Below, one piece after another: positions 18,085 to 25,263 of a DNA stretch of 64,000 nucleotides. Position 1 is the first letter of the stretch. Every line of letters begins with the position of its first letter. Source of the DNA: Roseimicrobium sp. ORNL1 (lineage in GTDB: Bacteria > Verrucomicrobiota > Verrucomicrobiia > Verrucomicrobiales > Verrucomicrobiaceae); NCBI RefSeq assembly GCF_011044495.1, contig NZ_CP049143.1, positions 1,612,001 through 1,676,000 on the forward strand. The letters run 5' to 3'. Below the pieces are notes generated by a model, which worked only from the letters and a program-made list of their open reading frames with translations, searched no databases and was not told where the DNA came from. The translations under genes were made by a program, and so were the position numbers.

Positions 18085-19590
18085 ATGATTTCCGCCTTTG
18101 TAAACATCTTCAAGATACCGGATCTGCGCCAGAGGATCCTGTTCACCCTGGCCATGATTGTCATCGTGCGCATCGGGTACGCCATCACTCTTCCCGGCGT
18201 GAACCCGCATGTGCTCCAGGCGTGGGTGGATCTTACGGCCAAGGAAGCTACCAACAACCCCTTCGCCGCGGCAGCAGCCCTGGTGAACGTGTTCAGCGGT
18301 GGTGGTCTGCAGCGTTGCGCGATTTTCGCCCTGGGGATCATGCCCTACATCAGCGCGAGCATCATGATGCAGCTTCTCACGGCCGTGGTGCCGAGCATGA
18401 GCAAGCTGTCCCGTGAAGACGGCGGACGGCAGAAAATCAATCAGTGGACGCGCTATGCGACCGTGGGCCTCTGCCTTCTGCAGGGCTACATGCTGGCGGT
18501 GTCCTTGAAGAATCCGGGCCAGAACATCTTCCTCAGCGGCCTGGACAAGGCCATGCAGGCGGTTGGCAGCCCGCTGGTGCCTGATCACAACTGGATGTTT
18601 GTGGTCACCGCGGTGCTCACCATGACGGCGGGCAGCATGTTCATCATGTGGATGGGTGAGCAGATCACCGAGCGCGGCATCGGCAACGGTGTCTCCCTCC
18701 TTATTTGTATCAACATCGTGTCCGACCTTCCCGGCGCCCTCGTGCGTGTGTGGAAGACTTTCATCGCGAATGAGCAGGCGACCACCATGGACGCCATGAA
18801 GCTCCTGGCCATGCTCGTGCTGCTGGTGGCGGTCATCGCCGGCATCATCGCCCTGACTCAGGCACAGCGCCGCATTGCCATTCAGTACGCCAAGCGCGTG
18901 GTGGGCCGCAAGGTCTACGGCGGGCAGACGCAGTACATGCCGCTGAAGGTGAACTACGCGGGCGTCATGCCCATCATCTTCGCCCAGGCCATCCTTCTCT
19001 TCCCGGCTCAGATCATCGGCTTCATGTTCCCCCACCAGGCGGCCGTGCAGCAGTGGGCCGAGTGGCTCGCCTACGGCTGGCCGAACCTCATCATCTCCAC
19101 CACGCTGATCTTCTTCTTCAGCTACTTCTGGGTGGCGACGATGTTCCAGCCGAACCAGATCGCGGAAGACCTTAAGAAGAGCGGTGGTTACATCCCCGGA
19201 CAGCGCCCTGGCAAGCCCACGGCAGACTTCCTGGACTTCACCATGAGCCGCCTGACCTTCGCGGGTGCCCTCTTCCTGACCCTCATCTACCTGCTTCCGC
19301 TCCTCGTGCAGCGCGGCATGAAGATTGACCAGACCGTGGCCCAGTTCTTCGGTGGTACCAGCATCCTGATTCTCGTGGGTGTGGTGCTCGACGTGATGCG
19401 CCAGGTGGAAACTCATCTTCTGCAGCGCCACTACGACGGCTTCCTGCGCAAGGGCAAGATTCGCGGTCGCTTCGAGCGTCAGACGGGTGGTGGCATTGCT
19501 GCCAATCCCAAGCTGGTGGTCATGCTCTGGACCGTTATTGCCATCATCGCGCTGGTCGGCGTGTCGTTTGCGGTGTTCCACGGCAAGTAA
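18085..19590 (+). CDS. secY: Protein translocase subunit SecY
   Basis: This 501-residue membrane protein is the channel of the Sec translocon. I chose the ATG at 18085 because MISAFVNIFKIPDLRQRILF is a standard SecY start; the in-frame TTG at 18043 adds residues unlike SecY and lies within the hairpin. Conserved features include FSGGGLQRCAIFALGIMPYI, the ITERGIGNGVSL segment and FFGGTSILILVGVVLD, with about ten hydrophobic segments. The charged C-terminal end is followed by one last hydrophobic stretch (VVMLWTVIAIIALVGVSFAV), which is longer than usual. Confidence 0.96.
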   Translation: MISAFVNIFKIPDLRQRILFTLAMIVIVRIGYAITLPGVNPHVLQAWVDLTAKEATNNPFAAAAALVNVFSGGGLQRCAIFALGIMPYISASIMMQLLTAVVPSMSKLSREDGGRQKINQWTRYATVGLCLLQGYMLAVSLKNPGQNIFLSGLDKAMQAVGSPLVPDHNWMFVVTAVLTMTAGSMFIMWMGEQITERGIGNGVSLLICINIVSDLPGALVRVWKTFIANEQATTMDAMKLLAMLVLLVAVIAGIIALTQAQRRIAIQYAKRVVGRKVYGGQTQYMPLKVNYAGVMPIIFAQAILLFPAQIIGFMFPHQAAVQQWAEWLAYGWPNLIISTTLIFFFSYFWVATMFQPNQIAEDLKKSGGYIPGQRPGKPTADFLDFTMSRLTFAGALFLTLIYLLPLLVQRGMKIDQTVAQFFGGTSILILVGVVLDVMRQVETHLLQRHYDGFLRKGKIRGRFERQTGGGIAANPKLVVMLWTVIAIIALVGVSFAVFHGK

Positions 19591-19609
19591 GATGGTTTCA
19601 TCATTTGAA

Positions 19610-19651
19610 GTGCCTGCGCGTCAATTGATTGATGCGCAGGCACGTTTGTTT
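19610..19651 (+). terminator. Terminator of the ribosomal operon
   Basis: A 10-bp perfect stem (GTGCCTGCGC with GCGCAGGCAC) with a 14-base loop is followed by GTTTGTTT, 20 bases past the secY stop. map and hisA downstream would therefore need their own promoter or readthrough. Confidence 0.8.
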
Positions 19652-19682
19652 GACCTTTGAGCGATTTGGGCTGACTTAAGTT

Positions 19683-20507
19683 ATGGCATTTGGTTTTGAC
19701 AGGATTCCCATCCGGAGTGGTAAAGCGCTCGACGGGATGCGGCGCGCATGCGGACTGGCCCGCGATGTTTTGCTGAAGGCAGCATCCATCGTGCAGCCTG
19801 GAGTGACCACGGCGGAGATTGATCGTCTGGTCGCTGCTGAAATCAAAGCGGCCGGAGCAGTCAGTGCCTTCCTGAACTATCAGGTCGGCAACAAGCGTTT
19901 CCCCGGCTACGCCTGCATCGGCGTGAATGAAGTCGTGGTGCATGGCATCGGCAATGACCGTCCGATTCAGCCGGGTGATATCGTGAAAATCGACGTGGGT
20001 CTGCACAAGGATGGCTGGGTGGGAGACAACGCCCTGACCGTGCCGGTGCACCCCATTGCCCCTGATGTGCAGAAGCTGCTCTCCGCCACGGAGGATTCGC
20101 TGCAGGTGGCCCTCGACTGGGCGCGTGATGGCATGATGCTGGGCGACCTCTGCAATTCTGTGGAAGCTTACGTGCGACGCTTCGGATTCACTGTGGTGCG
20201 CGACTACGTGGGCCATGGCGTGGGCCGCAAGCTTCACGAAGAGCCCCAGGTACCCAACTACGGTGTGAAGGGCGCCAAGCCCCGCTTGCGTGCCGGCATG
20301 ACGCTGGCCGTGGAGCCAATGATCAATCTTGGCACGGAAGAGACCGTGACGCTCGACGACGAGTGGACCGTGGTGACCGCCGACCGCAAGGCCAGCGCCC
20401 ACTATGAGCACGTGGTCCTCGTGACCACCGGTGAGCCTGAAGTGCTGACCTGGCGCGAGCGCATCAATCCGCCGCTCACGCAGCCGCTGAACCACACAGT
20501 CGCCTGA
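19683..20507 (+). CDS. map: Methionine aminopeptidase, type I
   Basis: This 274-residue enzyme removes the initiator Met from new proteins. All five metal ligands are visible: Asp in VKIDVGL, Asp in GWVGDNAL, His in YVGHGVGRKLHEEP, Glu in TLAVEPMIN and Glu in SAHYEHVVLV. It lacks the long N-terminal zinc-finger extension of some type I enzymes. It follows secY, a common position, but after a terminator. Confidence 0.95.
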   Translation: MAFGFDRIPIRSGKALDGMRRACGLARDVLLKAASIVQPGVTTAEIDRLVAAEIKAAGAVSAFLNYQVGNKRFPGYACIGVNEVVVHGIGNDRPIQPGDIVKIDVGLHKDGWVGDNALTVPVHPIAPDVQKLLSATEDSLQVALDWARDGMMLGDLCNSVEAYVRRFGFTVVRDYVGHGVGRKLHEEPQVPNYGVKGAKPRLRAGMTLAVEPMINLGTEETVTLDDEWTVVTADRKASAHYEHVVLVTTGEPEVLTWRERINPPLTQPLNHTVA

Positions 20508-20530
20508 CAAAGGGTGACCGGTGCATTGCC

Positions 20531-21295
20531 ATGACACGTTTCCGTCCCTGCATTGACCTTCACGACGGCAAGGTAAAGCAGATCGTGGGCTCAACCTTGA
20601 AGGATGCCGGGGAAGGCCCGCGCGAGAATTTCGTGAGTGAGAAGCCTGCATCCTGGTATGCGGAACTCTACAAGAAGGACGGGCTCGTCGGCGGCCACGT
20701 CATCATGCTGGGGAAGGGGAATGAGGAAGCGGCGCTCGGCGCACTTCAGGCCTTTCCCGGTGGCCTGCATATCGGTGGCGGGATTCGTCCGGACAATGCG
20801 AAGAAGTTCTTGGATGCCGGTGCCAGCCATGTGATCATCACGAGCTATGCGTTTGATGCGCAGGCGCGCTTCCGCGAAGACCGCGTGCGCGAGATGGTGG
20901 AGACTGTGGGCCGCGAACGCCTTGTACTCGACCTGAGTTGCCGAGCTACCACGGATGGCTGGGTGGTCGCGATGAACCGGTGGCAGACCATGACGGATCT
21001 GGTTGTGGACGCAGATGCGTTCAAACGCCTGTCACCCTATTGCGATGAGTTTTTGATTCACGCCGTAGATGTGGAAGGCAAGTGCGAAGGCATTGATGAA
21101 GCCCTGGTGAAATGCCTTGGTGTCTGGTGCGACAAGCCGGTGACGTATGCCGGTGGCGCGAGGAGCGTGAAGGACCTGGAACGAACGCAAGAGCTGAGCG
21201 CTGGCAAAGTGGACGTTACGATCGGCAGCGCGCTGGATATCTTCGGTGGGAAGGGCGCGAGGTACGAGGAGTGTGCGGCGTTTAATCGGCGGTAG
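20531..21295 (+). CDS. hisA: HIS6-type ProFAR isomerase (HisA)
   Basis: This 254-residue TIM-barrel protein catalyses the ProFAR to PRFAR isomerisation in histidine synthesis. It matches the eukaryote/yeast HIS6 type rather than standard bacterial HisA: it starts TRFRPCIDLHDGKVKQIVG and has HIGGGIRPDNAKKFLDAGA, LVLDLSCR, and TYAGGARSVKDLE near the end. It lies 23 bases after map. No other his genes are in the window. The function is inferred from the family. Confidence 0.85.
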   Translation: MTRFRPCIDLHDGKVKQIVGSTLKDAGEGPRENFVSEKPASWYAELYKKDGLVGGHVIMLGKGNEEAALGALQAFPGGLHIGGGIRPDNAKKFLDAGASHVIITSYAFDAQARFREDRVREMVETVGRERLVLDLSCRATTDGWVVAMNRWQTMTDLVVDADAFKRLSPYCDEFLIHAVDVEGKCEGIDEALVKCLGVWCDKPVTYAGGARSVKDLERTQELSAGKVDVTIGSALDIFGGKGARYEECAAFNRR

Positions 21296-21315
21296 AAGCG
21301 AAGCCATTGCCTCGC

Positions 21316-21612
21316 CTATGGGTCCTGAATGAAAGGTCTGTCGGGAAGTTTTTTCCCACACCAAGGGCAAAAGGAGATGAAGCTTCGCACATCACCTATT
21401 CTCCAACAGGGATCCTCACCTCGGAAGAGTTCGAAGGTGATGCGATTTGCGCCTCGTTCTCCGGACTCCTCTACGGCAACAAACATCCCTGCACAGCAGT
21501 AACGGCTCAGTCTGCTTTGTCGCCGCAGGATGTCCGCCGGAATGACGTGGTGCAGCCAATGCCGGCATTTCGGGCACTGTCGTATGTGCATGGTTGCCCT
21601 TGCGTCGGGCAT
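21316..21612 (-). CDS. Small zinc-ribbon-like protein
   Basis: This 98-residue protein has a CPKC pair near the N-terminus (MHIRQCPKCRHWLH), a YCCAGMF motif and a final FCPWCGKKLP, so four to six Cys could bind zinc. The CC-x2-F and CPWCGKKLP pattern recalls DUF6980-like small proteins. I chose the ATG at 21612 because GAGGAG stands 9 bases upstream; the frame is open further, with a GTG at 21765 that would overlap the macro-domain gene. The function is unknown. It converges on hisA. Confidence 0.5.
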   Translation of the reverse strand: MPDARATMHIRQCPKCRHWLHHVIPADILRRQSRLSRYCCAGMFVAVEESGERGANRITFELFRGEDPCWRIGDVRSFISFCPWCGKKLPDRPFIQDP

Positions 21613-21742
21613 GGCATCTTTCTCCTCGACAGGACATTCATCGGAGAAAAACTTCAGCGCGATGGCAGCCTCAAGGTGGTAACGTGAAACCAACCACTCC
21701 CGCTGTGCGCGACAAATGGGCAGACCTTCGGCCCCGTCAGCA

Positions 21743-22231
21743 TCATGGATGGGAATGGTCTTCACTCCTGGTGGAAAGGTTTGGCGGCGGCTGATAGTAA
21801 ACCACGGTAGTATCTGTGTCACCAAGCTCCTCCCGGATGATCTGAAGGATGGTCTTCCAGTCACCGCCCGCCAAGCCTGCACCAATCTGAGGCAGTCCGA
21901 TTCTGGCATTGGGAAAGTCAGCGGCCACTTTTGTCAGGCATGACCGGATGGCATCGTAATCGGCTTTCTGACCAGAACCTTGCCAGTGGTGTTGCGTGTA
22001 GGCGTTTACGATCGTGAGGTCATTCACCTTTGCGGATGAATAGGTGCCCAGCTTGTTCCGGTCGCCTTTTGGTGTCCTGCAGTCGGACCTATAGGCTGCA
22101 GGGAATGTGGCTTTGATCTGCTTTGCGATGCCCGCACCCATGGTGCAGAAGCAATTGCAGCCGTGAACCACAACATCGAATTCCCCAGCAAGGGCCATTT
22201 GGATCAAGTCACCGTGGGCTTCGCGAATCAT
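21743..22231 (-). CDS. Macro-domain protein
   Basis: This 162-residue single macro domain carries the ADP-ribose-binding signature (VVHGCNCFCTMGAGIAKQI) and a second loop GLPQIGAGLAGGDW. Related proteins bind ADP-ribose or remove it from proteins or nucleic acids; some are phage- or toxin-associated. No DarT-like or ART toxin gene is visible beside it. Neighbours are small unknown genes on the same strand. An ADP-ribose hydrolase role is plausible but untested. Confidence 0.85.
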   Translation of the reverse strand: MIREAHGDLIQMALAGEFDVVVHGCNCFCTMGAGIAKQIKATFPAAYRSDCRTPKGDRNKLGTYSSAKVNDLTIVNAYTQHHWQGSGQKADYDAIRSCLTKVAADFPNARIGLPQIGAGLAGGDWKTILQIIREELGDTDTTVVYYQPPPNLSTRSEDHSHP

Positions 22232-22254
22232 GGAAGGAACAGGTTAGAGAAGGA

Positions 22255-22911
22255 CTACGTACTCGGCGCCTCCATTTGGAAGGATGACAGGCACCGTGAA
22301 ATGATTGGATCATCGTGGTGCGATCCCGCGGATATCACCAACACCCAGTACACATTGCCATTCGCATAGGCGACGCGGGTCCAGAAGCGAATTTTTCCAG
22401 CGTCTCGTTCGAGGGCGAGGGCGAATCCGGCTGTGGAACCCAGTTGCATTGGCTCTTCATGGATCACCGTGAACCCTTGCTGGGTGAAGTACATCTTCAG
22501 GGCAGTAATCTTTTCGGCGTCTGGTATGTTCTCCTGGCCAGGTGGAAGTTTACTGAAGGAAAGGAAGATAGAAATCTCCTTGAATGGAACGCCGTGGACC
22601 AGGCTCGTGCGAAGCACGCTGACGCCGTCCAGGGTATCGGTCTGCTCCTGCGTTTTTGTCTCTCCCGGAAATTCAACAGAGGCTGCTCTATCAAGGGTCA
22701 TCAATCGTTGCCAGCTGGGTGGGGGCGGCTGTTCCGTAAGCCGGAAAGTGCCATAGAGAATCATGAGAGGGCCGCAGACTTTCAGAATCGTCAGCGAGCG
22801 CTTTTGGGCCTCAGTCCTTGCTGGAGTACGACGAATGGCGACGAAGCAGGCGAAAATGCCGCCCAAAATCGTAATCAAGGCGTCAACGTGCTGAGCGATG
22901 AATTGGAGCAT
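22255..22911 (-). CDS. Membrane-anchored hypothetical protein
   Basis: I take the ATG at 22911 (MLQFIAQHVDALITIL); the frame is open further upstream but that part is not convincing. The 218-residue product has two N-terminal hydrophobic segments (about residues 8-25 and 38-55), then a soluble domain that alternates strands and helices and ends with YWVLVISAGSHHDDPIISRC. I do not recognise the family. The soluble domain looks extracytoplasmic. Confidence 0.5.
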   Translation of the reverse strand: MLQFIAQHVDALITILGGIFACFVAIRRTPARTEAQKRSLTILKVCGPLMILYGTFRLTEQPPPPSWQRLMTLDRAASVEFPGETKTQEQTDTLDGVSVLRTSLVHGVPFKEISIFLSFSKLPPGQENIPDAEKITALKMYFTQQGFTVIHEEPMQLGSTAGFALALERDAGKIRFWTRVAYANGNVYWVLVISAGSHHDDPIISRCLSSFQMEAPST

Positions 22912-22942
22912 GTATTGAAGGTGAGCGTGGAGGCGAAACTTT

Positions 22943-23464
22943 TCAGCCGCGAGGTTCTTGACGCTTGATGGAGTCGTTGAGTGGCCGGGGCAGGGGAGCC
23001 AAGTCCGGAGCGACAAAGGATGCTTTCGCCTCGGGCGACATGATGCGATCTCGTGAGTAGAACAGCAATAGAGCGCGCTTGCCGCTCAATTGCGTCTGGG
23101 CATCGAAGAAGGCATCTGCACTATCCGCCGGACCGAACTGACAGAGCGTTGTGTGAACCAGATGCAGCCATGCCTGGGTCATGGTCTCGTGATAGCCGCC
23201 GGTCGGGGTGTCCTTGATACCCTTGGCTGCGTTGTAGGCACGGATGCCTGTTTGCAGGCGACTCAGCGTCTCTTCAAAGGAGAAACGCTGGAGATAGAGA
23301 TAGGCCACTTTCAGGTGCGCCCGATGGTTCCAGAGCTCGATGGGCAGGGTGTGGTCCTCGAAGCGCTGGAGATGTTCGTCGTCGTTCACGTGGGTGTCAT
23401 GGTTGGTGACGTCCCGATGAAACTCCAAGCGCCCAGCGACTGGCAAGCACCAATTCTCACACAC
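22943..23464 (-). CDS. Hypothetical protein
   Basis: The start is uncertain. A GTG at 23464 overlaps the end of the ACT-domain gene by 8 bases, and a TTG at 23482 lies just upstream. The protein (about 173 residues) is mostly helical, with the segment LPIELWNHRAHLKVAYLYLQ, a GYHETMTQAWLHLVHTTL stretch and many His and Trp residues. Families with a W-x-H-x2-H-L helix are known from genome surveys without a defined role. No signal peptide is seen. Confidence 0.5.
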   Translation of the reverse strand: MCENWCLPVAGRLEFHRDVTNHDTHVNDDEHLQRFEDHTLPIELWNHRAHLKVAYLYLQRFSFEETLSRLQTGIRAYNAAKGIKDTPTGGYHETMTQAWLHLVHTTLCQFGPADSADAFFDAQTQLSGKRALLLFYSRDRIMSPEAKASFVAPDLAPLPRPLNDSIKRQEPRG

Positions 23465-23864
23465 CTCTTCCCTCTCCCACAATCACATCGCGCAGAATCT
23501 CTGCGGCCTTCGCATTGTCTGAAGCGACGAGGCTGGCGTAGGTCTGGCCGGATTCGCGGCGCAGGATGTGCATGGAGCGCAGGTCGAGGCCAGCATCACG
23601 CAGGCGGATGGCGACGGCGGCGAGGGCACCGGGTTTGTCATCCAGACGCACAAGCAGGGTGTCCTGGGTGATGGCGCGGAAGCCTTCGTCTACCAGAGCG
23701 CGGAGAGCTTCATCATAACGATCTACGGAGAGCGTGACGATGCCCTGGCTTTCGGCACCTTCGATGTCGATCTCCTCAATGTTCACGCCACGCTCGGCTA
23801 GGCACATGGTCAGACGTGCGGCGATGCCGATCTCATTGGGGACAAAAACCGTGAGCTGTTTCAT
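23457..23864 (-). CDS. Tandem ACT-domain protein
   Basis: This 135-residue protein consists of two ACT domains: KQLTVFVPNEIGIAARLT at the start and LLVRLDDKPGALAAVAIRL from about residue 70. ACT domains bind amino acids as allosteric sensors. Its gene lies 32 bases downstream of histidine decarboxylase on the same strand, so it may sense histidine or another amino acid for that enzyme; that link is inference. I start at the ATG at 23864, because the longer open frame runs into the decarboxylase gene. Confidence 0.8.
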   Translation of the reverse strand: MKQLTVFVPNEIGIAARLTMCLAERGVNIEEIDIEGAESQGIVTLSVDRYDEALRALVDEGFRAITQDTLLVRLDDKPGALAAVAIRLRDAGLDLRSMHILRRESGQTYASLVASDNAKAAEILRDVIVGEGRGV

Positions 23865-23896
23865 GGTGTGATGCGACGGCGGTGGGAGGAGAAGAA

Positions 23897-25066
23897 TCAG
23901 GTGAGCGGCTTGCCTGCCAGGGTGGCGGTGAAATCGGACACAAAGGCATCGATACATTCCTTCGTGACGTGAGGCATGGTGATGAGGTGGCCGATGTCCT
24001 TCTTTGGCGCGATGATCCACTTCTGCATGAGGGAGGCCGGAGGACGGGGAAAGACCACGGTCACGGAGTTGGTATTCCGCCAAGCGGCGATGCCTGCCTC
24101 GTTGAGTTTGTTCACGGCGTACTCCGCATTCTCCAGGCAACCTTGTACCAGTTTCCTGAGTCCAGCATCACCGAGCACGCGGAGGCGATACCAGAGCATG
24201 AGCGGCGTGAAAGCACTGCGTGAGCCGGCGATGGTGGTATCCAGCGCACCCACGTACTCGATGGAGCGGGCGATGCGGTCCACGTTCTTCTTCCTCGCGA
24301 GGGCCACGCCGCAGGGAAGGGGAGAGCCGAGGAACTTGTGACCGCTGATGGCGATGCTGTCTGCGCCGTCGGCGAAGTCCCATGCTTGCGGCGCATCCAC
24401 GAAGGGTAGAATCATGCCGCTCAGGGCGGCGTCCGCATGGATGTAGACATTGGGAATCGCGAGGTCATCGAGCACGCCGCGGATCTTGGCAAGGTCATCC
24501 ACCGCGCCCTTCATGGTGGTGCCGATGTTGGCGAAGATGATGGGCGGGACATCGCGGTGGATGCGCAGGGTTTCGTGCAGGTCATCATAGTCCAGTTCAC
24601 CATTGGGCTGGCTCTTCAGCATGATATTGCGGGTGTGCTGGAGCCGCAGGATCTTCGCGACGCTGTAGTGCGTGTCTTCGCTGAAATAGCAGATGCCTTC
24701 CGGATAGAGCTCGCGGGCGACATAGAGGCCGTACATGTTGCCTTCCGTGCCGCCGTTGTTCACGTAGCCCCACCATTCGTTTTCCGGAGCGCGGGTGTAG
24801 CGGGCGAAGTCAGCGAGTACTTCGCGCTCGAAGTCCTGGGTGTTCAGCCGGTAGTTGGTGGCGTTGAATGGATCGCCGACATTGTTCGCGCTGAACTCGA
24901 GGAAGCGGAAGAGCTCCGAGTAGTCGAAATTCTGGTTGCAGGGGTAGCCGATGTTCCCGGGCTTCAGGTCGGAGAGCCGTGCGTAAAGCTCGTCCAACCG
25001 TTCCCGTTCGGCGGGGGGCAGGACCGGGGGACCGAGTGCGGAGGAACCCGATTTCATGGCGTGCAT
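23897..25066 (-). CDS. hdc: Histidine decarboxylase, PLP-dependent
   Basis: This 389-residue protein closely follows the gram-negative histidine decarboxylase pattern (Morganella type): NIGYP near residue 39, WGYVNNGGTEGNMYG, FSEDTHYSVAKI, IGTTMKGAVDD, HADAALSGMILPFVD and the PLP-binding SGHKFLGSPLPCG with Lys at about residue 244. It would convert histidine to histamine and CO2. Related group II decarboxylases may use other substrates, so histidine is likely but not certain. The downstream ACT protein may regulate it. An ATG at 25057 is an alternative start. Confidence 0.85.
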   Translation of the reverse strand: MHAMKSGSSALGPPVLPPAERERLDELYARLSDLKPGNIGYPCNQNFDYSELFRFLEFSANNVGDPFNATNYRLNTQDFEREVLADFARYTRAPENEWWGYVNNGGTEGNMYGLYVARELYPEGICYFSEDTHYSVAKILRLQHTRNIMLKSQPNGELDYDDLHETLRIHRDVPPIIFANIGTTMKGAVDDLAKIRGVLDDLAIPNVYIHADAALSGMILPFVDAPQAWDFADGADSIAISGHKFLGSPLPCGVALARKKNVDRIARSIEYVGALDTTIAGSRSAFTPLMLWYRLRVLGDAGLRKLVQGCLENAEYAVNKLNEAGIAAWRNTNSVTVVFPRPPASLMQKWIIAPKKDIGHLITMPHVTKECIDAFVSDFTATLAGKPLT

Positions 25067-25188
25067 GTCATTACAGACAATGCCCGGATGAAATTGCTGA
25101 GGGAGAGTTGTTTAGAACACCGGGGTAAGATGCTCGCAAGCAATCCATGCAGGTTCTGCACATCAGAAACGGCTCATGGGCTTCTTTG

Positions 25189-25242
25189 GGCGGGTAGGAA
25201 AACCCGCCGGACGCTGTCCGGTCAGGAGACCCGACTTCCTAG
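25189..25242. repeat. 54-bp interspersed repeat, copy 1
   Basis: This copy is 51 of 54 bases identical to the one at 50435-50488. It contains a GGCGGGT/ACCCGCC hairpin, a CCGGAC/GTCCGG hairpin and a GGTC/GACC hairpin, and TAGGAA near the start complements TTCCTA near the end. It starts just beyond the stop (25264) of the minus-strand cytochrome c gene. The other copy sits at the same side of DsbD. Confidence 0.8.
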
Positions 25243-25263
25243 AGCACGCAGCACGTCCACCCG

